A stretch of 64,000 bases of DNA from Rahnella variigena (GCF_003610915.1 NZ_NSDJ01000001.1:2356001-2420000), one strand, 5' to 3'; shown: positions 24,544 through 33,607, numbered from the stretch's first letter. A program made the numbers and translations. The notes: generated by a model from the sequence alone, not told the origin.

Positions 24544-26124
24544 TTGTTGCGCTCACTCCTTTCAAGCTCTCTGTTCCGTATTGATCTGCGACGCCTGATC
24601 CTGATTTTAGCCGTGATGAGCGCCTTTGTGACGCTCGCCAACAGCTTTTATGCCAGCTATCGTGTTCAGCGCCAGTTACTTATCGACAATACGCTCGAAG
24701 AGAACCGCGTTTACGCGACGAAACTGGCCGCCAGCACCGAACAGTTTCTAAAAAGTATGCAGAAACAGCTTGCCTACAGCAGTGTGATCGCGGCGAGAAA
24801 TTTTGACGATCCTGCCGTTCTGCAATCTGAAACCGCGCGTCTGAAATACCAGACCGACAGTTTTAATTCTGTCGTGCTAACCAATGCACAAGGCAAAATC
24901 CTGGCGACGTCTCCTGACAGTTTGCAACTGGTCGGTCATATCCTGAAAACGCCGGGTGCGCTTGAAGCACTGGAAGAACGCCGGCCGCTGATCAGTAAAC
25001 CTTATACCTCTGTCGCGCAGAATCTGGTGGTCGTGATTTCGACTCCGATTTTTACCGCTGAAGGTAAATACCTCGGGTACATCGCAGGCACTATTTACCT
25101 GCGCCAGAAGAGCATTTTGAATGAGCTGCTTGGCGAGCATTATTATCGCGACGGTTCTTATATTGCGGTGCTGGATAAAGAGCGCCGTATTCTCTATCAC
25201 CCTGATGCCTATCGCATCGGAGAAGTGGTGAAGCCCCGTCCGCTGACTGAAGCTGTCAGAAAAGAATCCAATGGCAGCCTGATGGTCACTAATCTGGCGG
25301 GGCAGAACATGCTGGCCGGTTACGCCGTTGTTCCTTCGTCGGGCTGGGAAATTATTACTCAGCGGCCGACTAATTCGACGCTTAAGCCACTGGAAGGGCT
25401 GATGGTCAAAGTACTGAAACATCTGACGCCGCTGGCGCTGTTGACGCTGCTTTGTGTCTGGCTGTTCTCCAGAATGATAGCCCGCCCGCTCTGGTTACTG
25501 GCGCGCAGTGCTAACGAAATGGATAAACCTGATATTTCCAGCAACATCCGTGAAATCCCTTCCTGGTATTTCGAGTCGAACCAGCTCAAGCGTGCTTTGC
25601 TGATTGGCATTAATTTATTGCAGAAGAAAATCGGCAAACTTAAATTCGAAACGCAGACCGACCCGATGACGGGTCTGTTCAACCGGCGCGGGCTGGCGAT
25701 GGCTCTGGAATCGGTAGTGCAAATGCGTCAGCAGTTTTCTGCGATTACGTTGGATATCGACCACTTCAAGACGATCAATGATTCTTACGGGCATGACACC
25801 GGTGATGAAGTGATCAGAACACTGGCCGAGCAAATCCGGCATAACGCCCGTGAAAGTGACATTCTGTGCCGCGTGGGCGGGGAAGAGTTTCTGGTGTTGC
25901 TGCCTGACACGACGCTGGCAGAAGCAGAAATGATTGCTGAACGTCTGCGGCAGAATGTGGAAATATTGGTGCTGCCGGGGATCCGCCCGATTACGATTTC
26001 ATTAGGTGTTTCTTACTGGAATCAGCAAATGGGCGAACCGGAGACGTCACTGAAACGAGCCGATGAGGCGTTATACAAAGCCAAGCAGGAAGGGCGTAAC
26101 CGCGTGGTTGTCGTACCTGAATAA
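24544..26124 (+). CDS. Membrane diguanylate cyclase with periplasmic Cache-type sensor
   Basis: The 526-residue protein has an N-terminal membrane segment (LRRLILILAVMSAFVTLANS), a periplasmic domain of about 250 residues with a double-Cache pattern (STPIFTAEGKYLGYIAGTIYL, then DGSYIAVLDKERRILYHP), a second membrane segment (LTPLALLTLLCVWLFSRMIA), and a C-terminal GGDEF domain. The active site is intact (RVGGEEF, near residues 443-449), and an inhibitory I-site RESD sits five residues before it. It should synthesise cyclic di-GMP in response to an external ligand, which is not readable. The start is TTG after CAGGA; no in-frame ATG fits better. It is a single gene between terminators. Confidence 0.92.
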   Translation: MLRSLLSSSLFRIDLRRLILILAVMSAFVTLANSFYASYRVQRQLLIDNTLEENRVYATKLAASTEQFLKSMQKQLAYSSVIAARNFDDPAVLQSETARLKYQTDSFNSVVLTNAQGKILATSPDSLQLVGHILKTPGALEALEERRPLISKPYTSVAQNLVVVISTPIFTAEGKYLGYIAGTIYLRQKSILNELLGEHYYRDGSYIAVLDKERRILYHPDAYRIGEVVKPRPLTEAVRKESNGSLMVTNLAGQNMLAGYAVVPSSGWEIITQRPTNSTLKPLEGLMVKVLKHLTPLALLTLLCVWLFSRMIARPLWLLARSANEMDKPDISSNIREIPSWYFESNQLKRALLIGINLLQKKIGKLKFETQTDPMTGLFNRRGLAMALESVVQMRQQFSAITLDIDHFKTINDSYGHDTGDEVIRTLAEQIRHNARESDILCRVGGEEFLVLLPDTTLAEAEMIAERLRQNVEILVLPGIRPITISLGVSYWNQQMGEPETSLKRADEALYKAKQEGRNRVVVVPE

Positions 26125-26131
26125 CGTTTTG

Positions 26132-26167
26132 CTCAGTCAGGGCATTGTTTGCCCTGACTGAGTTATT
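26132..26167. terminator. Hairpin terminator between convergent genes
   Basis: A 12-bp perfect stem (CTCAGTCAGGGC and GCCCTGACTGAG) separates the cyclase gene from the convergent small glycine-zipper gene and can serve both strands. The T-tracts are moderate. Confidence 0.7.
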
Positions 26168-26372
26168 TACCGGTAGCAGCTTGCTGTTTCTTTGCCTGAG
26201 CCGCCAGATGATGCCCGATGGCGCATCCTGCCACAGCCCCGATGACAGCGTGATGCTTCAGATGACCTGCAACTCCGCCTACCACCGCACCTTTCAGACA
26301 GCCTTCTGCCTGCGCCAGTGAACTGACTAAAAGTGTACCTGCCATTGCTAAACCCAGAACTGTATTTTTCAC
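26163..26372 (-). CDS. Small exported glycine-zipper protein
   Basis: The 69-residue product begins with a signal peptide (VKNTVLGLAMAGTLLVSSLAQA, GTG start after GGGAGAGATCAG). A short Gly/Ala/His segment follows (CLKGAVVGGVAGHLKHHAVIGAVAGCAIGHH), with the small-residue spacing of glycine-zipper membrane helices, and a Lys/Gln tail. The role is unknown; related small proteins are found in the envelope. The in-frame ATG upstream at 26420 would bury the signal peptide and is not favoured. Confidence 0.72.
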   Translation of the reverse strand: MKNTVLGLAMAGTLLVSSLAQAEGCLKGAVVGGVAGHLKHHAVIGAVAGCAIGHHLAAQAKKQQAATGK

Positions 26373-26698
26373 CTGATCTCTCCCAAAATGAACAAATAAT
26401 GCTGTGGCAGAAAATGTCACATCAGGTATCCAGCTGTCATTTTGCTATCTGTAAGCAGGTACTGCCGCTGTTACGCATCACGTGGTGAGAAGCCCCGTGC
26501 CGCGGGTCGTTTGAGTTAAACAACAGTTACAACTGCACAGGCGTTTAATGGCTCATTGAACAACGGTTTATATTGCCTGCCAGCAGCGGGCAACATTTTA
26601 CTTTCTTTAACTCTGCTAAACTTAACGTCAGTAACCGGCGAAGATCTTTCTACTTCGCTGTTTCCGGTTATTTTCCACCCGTGAAGAAGGATGCCGCT

Positions 26699-26986
26699 AT
26701 GACGCATCAAGAGCAATTGCAGGCCCTGATGGTTCGCATTGACGCGCTGGAACAACGTGAAAGACAACTGACTTATGCCTCAAATGCCTATCAGGCCATT
26801 CTGACGACCTTACTGGGGATCGTGGATAAAACCACTCGTGACCGGGTGATCAGCATGGTTGATCAGGCGCATGATATGGCTTATGCCAAAGCCAGTCTGG
26901 AACAGAAGGGAAACATTCTCGGCGCAGATGACATTACGCAGCGCATTTTCTTATTTGCTCAGGGGCGAGCGGCGCAATCTAAATAA
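26699..26986 (+). CDS. Small helical protein of unknown function (IraP-like pattern)
   Basis: The 95-residue protein begins MTHQEQLQALMVRIDALEQRE after GAAGAAGGA. The N-terminal half is a coiled-coil-like helix and the next part (AILTTLLGIVDKTTRDRVISMVDQAH) resembles the pattern of the anti-adapter IraP ([22 protein letters not shown]) that protects RpoS. That resemblance is from memory and weak. A 71-residue gene follows on the other strand. The start was placed at the ATG with the ribosome site rather than the longer upstream frame. Confidence 0.65.
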   Translation: MTHQEQLQALMVRIDALEQRERQLTYASNAYQAILTTLLGIVDKTTRDRVISMVDQAHDMAYAKASLEQKGNILGADDITQRIFLFAQGRAAQSK

Positions 26987-27053
26987 CGGCAGGCTGATGA
27001 TGGATAAACGACTCGTTACCCGAAAGGTTGCGGGGCTTTTGTTTGTCTTGATA

Positions 27054-27269
27054 TCAGGAGCGACGATCAGCTTTGAGCAGATTAATCGCTGCACCGAGCA
27101 AGATACGGCGCTGGACGCCGGTCGCCGTGACCAGTTGTTCATCGAGATACCCAATCAGCGCATCGGCACTCAACGGCTCACCTCTGTGGCGCATCTGGAT
27201 CACGCCATCACCGATAATACGTGCAACTTCGTCCCAAAGCGGTTGGATCTCACTTTCCGAGAATTTCAT
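27054..27269 (-). CDS. YmgB/AriR-family-like small regulator
   Basis: This 71-residue protein follows GGGAGCTGTT. Its second half (LSADALIGYLDEQL, then RILLGAAINLL) matches the pattern I recall for E. coli YcgZ (LSRKSLCAKLLCRLE, then YNALIGLL) and YmgB/AriR, small connector proteins that affect biofilm formation and Rcs signalling. The family call is an inference from this pattern. The gene is convergent with the small helical protein gene and stands alone. Confidence 0.6.
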   Translation of the reverse strand: MKFSESEIQPLWDEVARIIGDGVIQMRHRGEPLSADALIGYLDEQLVTATGVQRRILLGAAINLLKADRRS

Positions 27270-27369
27270 AACAGCTCCCGTTTGTGTGATTTACGTACAA
27301 TCTACCATCTGAGTGGCGTGTGGCAAGTGGGTTAGCGGAAAGAAGGTGAGGGCTCGAGGGATTTGAAGT

Positions 27370-27406
27370 GCCTTTCCTTACGCAGTCAAACGCCGTAAGG
27401 AAAGGC
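27370..27406. terminator. Long hairpin between small regulator and oligopeptide-binding gene
   Basis: A perfect 13-bp stem (GCCTTTCCTTACG and CGTAAGGAAAGGC, 11-base loop) lies 9 bases past the stop of the minus-strand binding-protein gene. The sequence after it has no T-run, so it may stabilise the 3' end rather than be a classic terminator. Confidence 0.6.
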
Positions 27407-27414
27407 AGGCAGCA

Positions 27415-29055
27415 TTAGTGTTTAATTACGTACAAGTCTTTGGTGTAAATGTAATTAAGCAGGCTGTCGTTGAAACCACCCACATACGGTTTAACCAGAC
27501 GTGCGCTGACATAGTGATACAGCGGAATAACCGGAGATTGTTCAGTCAGTACCTGCTCCGCCTGCTGATAGGCTTTGCCAACGTCGGCTTTATCCGTGGC
27601 TTTCAGGGCATCATTCAGTGCCTGATCATAGGCTGCATTACTGAACTTCGGTGTGTTCTCGCTGTTGCCTGTGCGCAGCGTATTCAGGAAAGTCGAAGGC
27701 TCGTTATAGTCAGCAATCCAGGCATAACGCACGACTTCATACGTCCCCTGATGCATGGTATCAAGCATTGTTTTCCATTCCTGATTCTGTAAAACAGCAT
27801 CCACACCGAGATTCTTTTTCCACATTGACGCGGCGGCAATCGCAATGCGCTGATGCGATTCAGAAGTGTTGTACAGCAGATTGAATTTCAGCGGATGGTC
27901 GGGACCAAAACCGGCTTCGGTCAGCAGCTTTTTGGCTTCTGCGTTACGCTGTTCCTGCGTCAGGCTGGCTTCTTTTGGTTTAGCGAAAGTAAAACCCCCC
28001 GTGTTATCTGGTGATAAATGCCATGCCGGGGTTTGCCCCTGACCTAACACTTTATCGGCAATGATCGACTTATCAATGGCCAGATTCAGCGCTTTACGCA
28101 CGCGCACATCGTTAAACGGCGGCTTTTGCGTGTTCATCGCATAGTAATAGACGGCGAGATAAGGGCTGACGTGAACCTGCGAGCCCAACTCTTTTTTCAG
28201 CGAGGCAAACAACGGAGAAGGTACGGTATAGGTGATGTCGATTTCACCGGCTTTATAGCGGTTAACATCCGCAGTGCCTGAAGCGATCGGCAAATACGTC
28301 ACTTTGTTAATGACGGTATGCGAGTTATCCCAGTAGTTCGGGTTGCGTACGGCGGTGATGCGCTCGTTGACTGTCCAGGTATCGAGCTTGAAAGGACCGC
28401 TGCTGACCAGATTTCCAGGTTGAGTCCACTTATCCCCGTATTTTTCAACATCTACCTGGCTGATCGGCGAAAGGGAAGGGTGTGCCAGCATGCCGAGGAA
28501 GTAGGAAAGCGGCTGATCGAGAGTAATTTCCAGCGTTTGTTTATCGAGCGCTTTGATCCCTAACTGATCGGCGGGCTTTTTGCCGTCAATGATATCAGCG
28601 GCGTTCAGCACATGCATGCTGCCGAGATAGCTTTCATAAGGTGAGGCTGTTTTCGGGTCGATCAGGCGTTGCCAGCTGAAGACCACATCTTGCGCGGTAA
28701 TCGGTGAGCCATCAGACCAGACAATGCCGGGACGTAAATGGAAAACCCAGGTTTTGTTATCTTTAGTTTCCCAGCTACCAGCCAGGGAAGGCTGTGCATC
28801 ACCCTTGCTGTCGGTAGTGACTAATCCGGCAAACAAATCGCTGAGGATGTTGAACTCCACATCGCTTTCCACTTTATGCGGATCAAGAGAAGCGGGTTCA
28901 CTGCCATTGTTGCGGGTAATTTCCTGTTTGGCCGCCAGCTCTACACCTGCGGGAACGGTCGCAGCGTAAGTGGTGTAAGAGGCCATAAAGGTGGTGGAGA
29001 GAAGAAGCGCGAGAGGTATTTTTTTAAAGCTTCCATAAGTTTTACGTATCGTCAT
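27415..29055 (-). CDS. Periplasmic oligopeptide-binding protein, OppA/MppA family
   Basis: The 546-residue protein is a solute-binding protein of the peptide (SBP_bac_5) family. A signal peptide (KKIPLALLLSTTFMASYTTYAA) is followed by EPASLDPHKVES, the family entry motif, and RPGIVWSDGSPITAQDVVFSWQRL (shown in part). The C-terminal lobe has LLYNTSESHQRIAIAAASMWKKNLGV, very close to E. coli OppA and MppA. No permease or ATPase genes are nearby, so it probably loads a transporter encoded elsewhere, as MppA does with OppBCDF. The ATG at 29055 has AGGA at seven bases; ATGs at 29061 and 29076 are alternatives. OppA versus MppA cannot be decided by eye. Confidence 0.9.
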   Translation of the reverse strand: MTIRKTYGSFKKIPLALLLSTTFMASYTTYAATVPAGVELAAKQEITRNNGSEPASLDPHKVESDVEFNILSDLFAGLVTTDSKGDAQPSLAGSWETKDNKTWVFHLRPGIVWSDGSPITAQDVVFSWQRLIDPKTASPYESYLGSMHVLNAADIIDGKKPADQLGIKALDKQTLEITLDQPLSYFLGMLAHPSLSPISQVDVEKYGDKWTQPGNLVSSGPFKLDTWTVNERITAVRNPNYWDNSHTVINKVTYLPIASGTADVNRYKAGEIDITYTVPSPLFASLKKELGSQVHVSPYLAVYYYAMNTQKPPFNDVRVRKALNLAIDKSIIADKVLGQGQTPAWHLSPDNTGGFTFAKPKEASLTQEQRNAEAKKLLTEAGFGPDHPLKFNLLYNTSESHQRIAIAAASMWKKNLGVDAVLQNQEWKTMLDTMHQGTYEVVRYAWIADYNEPSTFLNTLRTGNSENTPKFSNAAYDQALNDALKATDKADVGKAYQQAEQVLTEQSPVIPLYHYVSARLVKPYVGGFNDSLLNYIYTKDLYVIKH

Positions 29056-29182
29056 TGCCATTTCCTGCCCTGTCAATATGGTTAAATATCAATGAGTAAC
29101 AGGGTATTCATACCTTTGTTCGGTTACTTTAGCAATCTTTATGAGACTTTTGTTATTACTCTGTGAAAGGCAACACAGTGGA

Positions 29183-29374
29183 TTAGAAATCAGCGTTTTC
29201 GTGCGCCGGGATCCAATAGCCATCAATAAAATCTTCGATAGGATAGCAGCCGGCCTGCCGCAAGCCCTGCTGATGCATTGCAACGGTGCATTGTTTCTGA
29301 GTATTAAAGGCATCTACCACCAGGTCTTCACATCCTCCGCCCAGATAACAAATGGTCAAAACTAGAGCGAACAT
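29183..29374 (-). CDS. yebW: YebW, DUF1482 small protein
   Basis: The 63-residue product MFALVLTICYLGGGCEDLVV is the same length as E. coli YebW and matches it over the whole chain, including GCYPIEDFIDGYW (YebW: GCFPIEDFIDGFW). It has four cysteines and a hydrophobic N-terminus suggesting export or membrane association. The function is unknown. A strong ribosome site AAGGAG precedes it. Confidence 0.9.
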   Translation of the reverse strand: MFALVLTICYLGGGCEDLVVDAFNTQKQCTVAMHQQGLRQAGCYPIEDFIDGYWIPAHENADF

Positions 29375-29574
29375 AGCGCGTCTCCTTCTTTGTCATCAGA
29401 TTAAGCATAGAACTAATGTGTCCGTAAAAAAATGTAATAGCGCGCGTTTGCTGCATATTTGTCCGGTTGAAAAGAAGGGTAAGGGCAGAAATGGCAGAAA
29501 AGAGAATTTCAATAAAGGGCATGATATCCTCGCGACCATAATTTTTATGAATGACGTAATGGAAGGAGCAGCTC

Positions 29575-29820
29575 ATGTCCGAATCTTTAAACAGAGAACA
29601 AGAAATCGAATCTGATCTGGTTGCATGCCAGCTGGTGATTAAGCAAATTCTGGATGTGATTGAAATTATTGCGCCAGCAGAAGTACGCGAAAAGATGTCC
29701 CATCAGCTGAAAAGCATTGATTTCAGCAAGCATCCGGCAGGTGCCGATCCGGTAACTAAACGTGCAATTGAAAAAGCGATTTCATTGATTGAACTGAAAT
29801 TCACTAAGCACGACAGCTAA
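29575..29820 (+). CDS. Small helical protein, DUF2594/YecF-like
   Basis: The 81-residue acidic, helical protein follows a strong GGAAGGAG site. The pattern ([18 protein letters not shown], then [12 protein letters not shown], then [14 protein letters not shown]) resembles what I recall of E. coli YecF (DUF2594), a small protein of unknown function. The family call is tentative; the gene itself is convincing by length, start and codon use. Confidence 0.7.
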   Translation: MSESLNREQEIESDLVACQLVIKQILDVIEIIAPAEVREKMSHQLKSIDFSKHPAGADPVTKRAIEKAISLIELKFTKHDS

Positions 29821-29826
29821 GAATTA

Positions 29827-29856
29827 TTGTCATGCCCGTGCTAACGGGCATGACAA
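29827..29856. terminator. Hairpin between convergent small gene and yobH
   Basis: A 12-bp stem (TTGTCATGCCCG and CGGGCATGACAA) lies between two convergent genes. It can end both, with modest T-tracts on each side. Confidence 0.7.
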
Positions 29857-29870
29857 GCCAAAAAAGTGTC

Positions 29871-30107
29871 TTATTTATTATCGACCACTTCGCCGACTTT
29901 TTTGAAGATCGGACAGTTCGCGACACCAATGACTCCGCTGTCAGAATGAATGTACTGAGAGCTGACAATCCCTCTGGCCGTTAAGTACTGGCATTTCAGG
30001 CCTAATCCCGCTGCATTCTCGCTGCTTCCGACCGTCACGCCGTATCCTGAAAATAGAAAAATAGCGTAAATCACAGCCAGTACAATAATCGTCTTAACGA
30101 TACCCAT
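29871..30107 (-). CDS. yobH: YobH-family small membrane or exported protein
   Basis: The 78-residue protein has an N-terminal hydrophobic segment (IVKTIIVLAVIYAIFLFSGYG) and the family core ENAAGLGLKCQYLTARGIVSSQ with two cysteines, as I recall for E. coli YobH. In E. coli yobH is adjacent to mgrB; here an autotransporter gene lies between them. The ATG follows GGGAG. Function unknown. Confidence 0.85.
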   Translation of the reverse strand: MGIVKTIIVLAVIYAIFLFSGYGVTVGSSENAAGLGLKCQYLTARGIVSSQYIHSDSGVIGVANCPIFKKVGEVVDNK

Positions 30108-30227
30108 TCTGAAACTCCCTAAATATCTGCTCCTGAACTATTCAGGATATTGATCAGCATAGTAGAAGTTATTTTTTAGCAAATGTCATTGCAGCAGATT
30201 CCTAATCACCACAGCCCTGAAGATGTC

Positions 30228-30256
30228 AAAAAAAATTGGCCCCGTAAAGGGGCCAA
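30228..30256 (-). terminator. Intrinsic terminator after the autotransporter gene
   Basis: On the minus strand TTGGCCCC and GGGGCCAA arms around TTTAC run into eight T, 34 bases past the stop. Confidence 0.9.
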
Positions 30257-30289
30257 TACATTACTGAAGAGTGTTATCAGACAGGCAAA

Positions 30290-32983
30290 TTACCAGCGGT
30301 ATTTCATACCCAGGTTTGCTGCCCAAGGCTGGTCAACATCGCTGCCGCCGAGGTAGTTGACACCTGTGTAAACCGTGAAGTTTTTGTTCATGTCGAACTG
30401 ACCCCCTAAACCAAGGCGGACAGCAGAACCATCAACGCCGTTATCGATACGGTCGCCGTTGATGTTTGCATCGTTTTCAGCATCTTCATACACATACGCC
30501 AGAGTTGCGTAAGGACTGATTGCCTGATCTGCACCCAGATCGAAGGTATAACCCAGGTTACCCCCCAACTCATAACGCATGCTGTCATAAGCCTGATCGC
30601 TAACATGCATGTTGTTGGTCATGCTGTAATCGTCATCGCCAATAAACACACCAGTAATGCTTGCGTATGGAGTCAGATAAGCCTGTGGAGCGAATTTCCA
30701 GTCGTAACCCAGTTTCAGACCAAAGCCCCATGCATCAGTAGTGCTGTCACCTGATACTTGCTGACCGTTGCTCATGGTGCTGTCAGTAGAGTTGCTGAAA
30801 TGGCTGTAGCTCAGAGAAGAATCAAAGAATGCGCCATTGTTGAAGTTCAGGCTGGAGTAAACGCGTGCTGACTGGCTGTCAGTATCCGCATCCGCATCAT
30901 CCATAGACAGGCTTGATTTGGCGAAGCTTGCTGCCATACCGACCAGCCACTGGCGTTCGCCACCGCCTTCGGTGACTTTATCCAGACCAACCATAATGCC
31001 ATTAACGTCCTGATCGTAATCAATTACGCCGTTGTCACCATTTTGCTGACCGCCAAAGTAGTTAACCCACACACCACCTTTGTCATTGCCCTGGGTGTGA
31101 CGTGAACTGTTCATGCGGTTTTCTAAGGTGTCTTGTTCCATATGCCAGGTTGCTGCATTGGAAGAAGGCAGGCTCAGTGCTGCATTGGCGGTAGAGGTAA
31201 TGCCTTGTTTAGCCAGCACTACAGTATCGTCATACTGCTCAGCCTGATATTGATAGGCGCCCAGATCAGCGGTGTTAGCATGAGTAAAGGTCGCATTGCC
31301 GCCGTAGATGCGGATCAGCTCTTTATTCTCATAATCAGCAACCTGGCCTTCGCCTGTCGCGTTATCAATACGTACCTGATAATTACCGTTGGTCACGCCA
31401 TTGACGGACAGATGACCGTCAGAATTGATACCGATAGTGCCCTGATCATAAACATAGTCGGCGGCAGTTTTGTCGCGTGCGTTGTTCATGTCAGAGTTAA
31501 GAACATATTCACGGCTACCGATATCGAAAGTACCGTTATCAGTCAGAACCATATTATGCGTATCAACCTGACCCAGACCTAAGTTCAGTTCAGAACCGCT
31601 GCCCACTGTGATGGTGTTGGCGTAAAGAGACGCAGTTTCTTCGGTTAATGATGCCTGACTGCCTGAGTTCAGGCTCAATACATCAGTCTTAACATCGCCA
31701 TGTGCGGAAATTTTCAGGGTTGACGCATTGGTCAGAGATATATGATCTGCCAATAGTTCAGATTCAGCAACATTCACCTGAGAACCGTTATTGACGGTCA
31801 GATCATCAATGTTTGATGATTTGGTTGTGTCCCACTCGGAACCGTTGTTCAGCGCGACATTAAACAGACCGCTTTGATAAACATCATCGCCAACCAGATA
31901 GCCATTGGTGCTGCTGAAAACAGAACCCGGCCAGATGCTGTTGGTGCTGCGGTTATACAGTGCTGAATCCATCTGAACATCTGAAGTGGCTGCGCCAACC
32001 CATTTGCTGCCATTGTCCAGTGTCAGGTTCAGTTCGTCTGTGTCATCCCAGCCATTGGTATCCAGCACACCATCTGCATTGCTGTCATAACCACCGACGT
32101 AATAGTTTTCGTCGAAGGTGCTGACAAAAGCCACGTCACCGGTAATAGTTGAATTATTGAATACGGCATTGGTTTTCATTGCGTTATCAGCTGTTGCACT
32201 TGCAACAACAGATAATGCAACGTCATCGGCCGGGGTACCTGCGGCACTATTATTGCCGTAATCGCTTGGCTTATCGGACTGGCCGTAGAAACCGGTGGTC
32301 TGCAATTCTGTGTAAGAACCAGAAGTCAGCGCGGAGTCATTAACTGTCAGCGTATTATCAAACGTATTGCCGTTATTAACGTCAGTATCAGCCCACTCGT
32401 AGCCTTGGGTCAGCGCAATGCCAGCGACGTGAGAGTTATTCTTAATAACGATGTCACTTTCCTGATCCAATGTCACCGCAACACCCATATCGTAGGTATT
32501 CAGGGTTTCATGATCACGCACATTATTAGCATCGGTTACGTCGTAATCGAAGTGTTCGTAAGTATCGTTAATAGTGGAATTATCAATGGTCAGTTGCAAA
32601 GGTGACTGATCATAATCATTACGCGCATCGCCGCAATCGGTCGACATACACTCAGAAGTGATCATGCCGTTGACAGTGGTGTTGGTAATATTCAGCGTGT
32701 TGCTACTGTTGTTATCAAAGCCCAGATAGTGAGTGGAAATAACACCATTGACTACAGCGTTATTGATTGAAGAGTAGATGTCTCCGCCAACGTAGCCGTT
32801 ATCTGCACCGTCATCATCTGCATATCCACGATAGCCGATATGACCCGCCAGAGTAGAGTCATGATAGAACGTGTCATATACGGTGCCAGATATATCAGCT
32901 GATATCGCCGCAGGTGCTGTAACTGCAACAGCGCAGGCCAGCGCTATTTTAGAAACGAAGAACTTTTTATTCCATGCATGCAT
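30290..32983 (-). CDS. Autotransporter adhesin-like protein (type Va)
   Basis: The 897-residue protein has a signal peptide (KKFFVSKIALACAVAVTAPAAISA), a passenger of about 600 residues rich in Asn, Asp, Ser and Thr with short repeated turns (LNITNTTVNG, LTIDNSTIND, VTLDQESDIVIKNNSHV) typical of a beta-helix, and a C-terminal autotransporter barrel (GVWVNYFGGQQNGDNGV to NLGMKYRW, ending in the expected aromatic residue). The whole sequence resembles an E. coli chromosomal autotransporter that I remember as YpjA/YcgV-type, but I cannot fix the symbol. It probably mediates adhesion or biofilm formation at the cell surface. It sits between yobH and mgrB, which are neighbours in E. coli, so it looks inserted. 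Confidence 0.9.
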   Translation of the reverse strand: MHAWNKKFFVSKIALACAVAVTAPAAISADISGTVYDTFYHDSTLAGHIGYRGYADDDGADNGYVGGDIYSSINNAVVNGVISTHYLGFDNNSSNTLNITNTTVNGMITSECMSTDCGDARNDYDQSPLQLTIDNSTINDTYEHFDYDVTDANNVRDHETLNTYDMGVAVTLDQESDIVIKNNSHVAGIALTQGYEWADTDVNNGNTFDNTLTVNDSALTSGSYTELQTTGFYGQSDKPSDYGNNSAAGTPADDVALSVVASATADNAMKTNAVFNNSTITGDVAFVSTFDENYYVGGYDSNADGVLDTNGWDDTDELNLTLDNGSKWVGAATSDVQMDSALYNRSTNSIWPGSVFSSTNGYLVGDDVYQSGLFNVALNNGSEWDTTKSSNIDDLTVNNGSQVNVAESELLADHISLTNASTLKISAHGDVKTDVLSLNSGSQASLTEETASLYANTITVGSGSELNLGLGQVDTHNMVLTDNGTFDIGSREYVLNSDMNNARDKTAADYVYDQGTIGINSDGHLSVNGVTNGNYQVRIDNATGEGQVADYENKELIRIYGGNATFTHANTADLGAYQYQAEQYDDTVVLAKQGITSTANAALSLPSSNAATWHMEQDTLENRMNSSRHTQGNDKGGVWVNYFGGQQNGDNGVIDYDQDVNGIMVGLDKVTEGGGERQWLVGMAASFAKSSLSMDDADADTDSQSARVYSSLNFNNGAFFDSSLSYSHFSNSTDSTMSNGQQVSGDSTTDAWGFGLKLGYDWKFAPQAYLTPYASITGVFIGDDDYSMTNNMHVSDQAYDSMRYELGGNLGYTFDLGADQAISPYATLAYVYEDAENDANINGDRIDNGVDGSAVRLGLGGQFDMNKNFTVYTGVNYLGGSDVDQPWAANLGMKYRW

Positions 32984-33491
32984 TTATTAATCCCTCAACA
33001 AAAAATAGTCAGCATGAGTAAGCTGAAAATAATTCAGCTATTATGCTTTCATTTATATTACAGAAGAGACAGAAGAACTGTTCGACGGCGGGATGATATT
33101 TTAATGCATGGTTTAATTCAACAAGGAAGTTCCAGTGAAAGTTCATCAAATTTGAAAATTTATATTTAATAATTGACGTGTTTTTAGTTTTGCATTTCTA
33201 TTAATATTTTAATTGTTGCTTCATAGTTTCTAAATAAATGTCTTTTATGGGTAAGCAGAACAGGCTGATTAAACCTGGTCTGATGCGAGCCAGGATGCGT
33301 TCTTTCAGTTCAGGCGGTTATTTATCATATTGGAATTATGTTGAGATATGGTCTTTCATGAAGTTAATGGCTTCCTCCGGTTTCTATAATTTCAATATGT
33401 AATGTATTATTACAGGGTCTGCAAAATTCATTTTTAAGAAATTCGAAAGGGAGATGTTATTTTTAAAGGCAGAATGAATAATTGGTTTTAT
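32984..33491. other. AT-rich intergenic region upstream of the autotransporter
   Basis: About 500 bases with no convincing gene. The part next to 32984 should hold the autotransporter promoter on the minus strand; its ribosome site region is TTGAGGGATT. The rest is AT-rich with long T and A runs, the kind of DNA that binds H-NS. A 63-codon plus-strand frame at 32978-33169 has no ribosome site and is not called. Confidence 0.5.
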
Positions 33492-33505
33492 TTGACGCAG
33501 GTCAA
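33492..33505 (+). promoter_or_regulatory. FNR-like palindrome with class II promoter spacing
   Basis: TTGACGCAGGTCAA matches the FNR consensus TTGAT-N4-ATCAA at 8 of 10 fixed positions and is perfectly symmetrical in its arms. A candidate -10 element TAGATA lies at 33527-33532, which places the site about 41 bases before the predicted start near 33539, the class II activator position. The transcript would lead into mgrB with a leader of about 220 bases. Confidence 0.4.
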
Positions 33506-33607
33506 CTCTTGCCTGGTTAGTATATATAGATAAAGTGAATACATTTTTATTTATGATTTACGTATGTGATTATTGCAGGATGTTTGCCCGTTAAAAGCCG
33601 ACGCTTT

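Noticed and set aside
29328..29576. Minus-strand 82-codon frame upstream of yebW
   Set aside because: Overlaps yebW out of frame and lacks a family or a good start.
32978..33169. Plus-strand 63-codon frame starting at the autotransporter start
   Set aside because: No ribosome site and it reads through the promoter region of the minus-strand gene.
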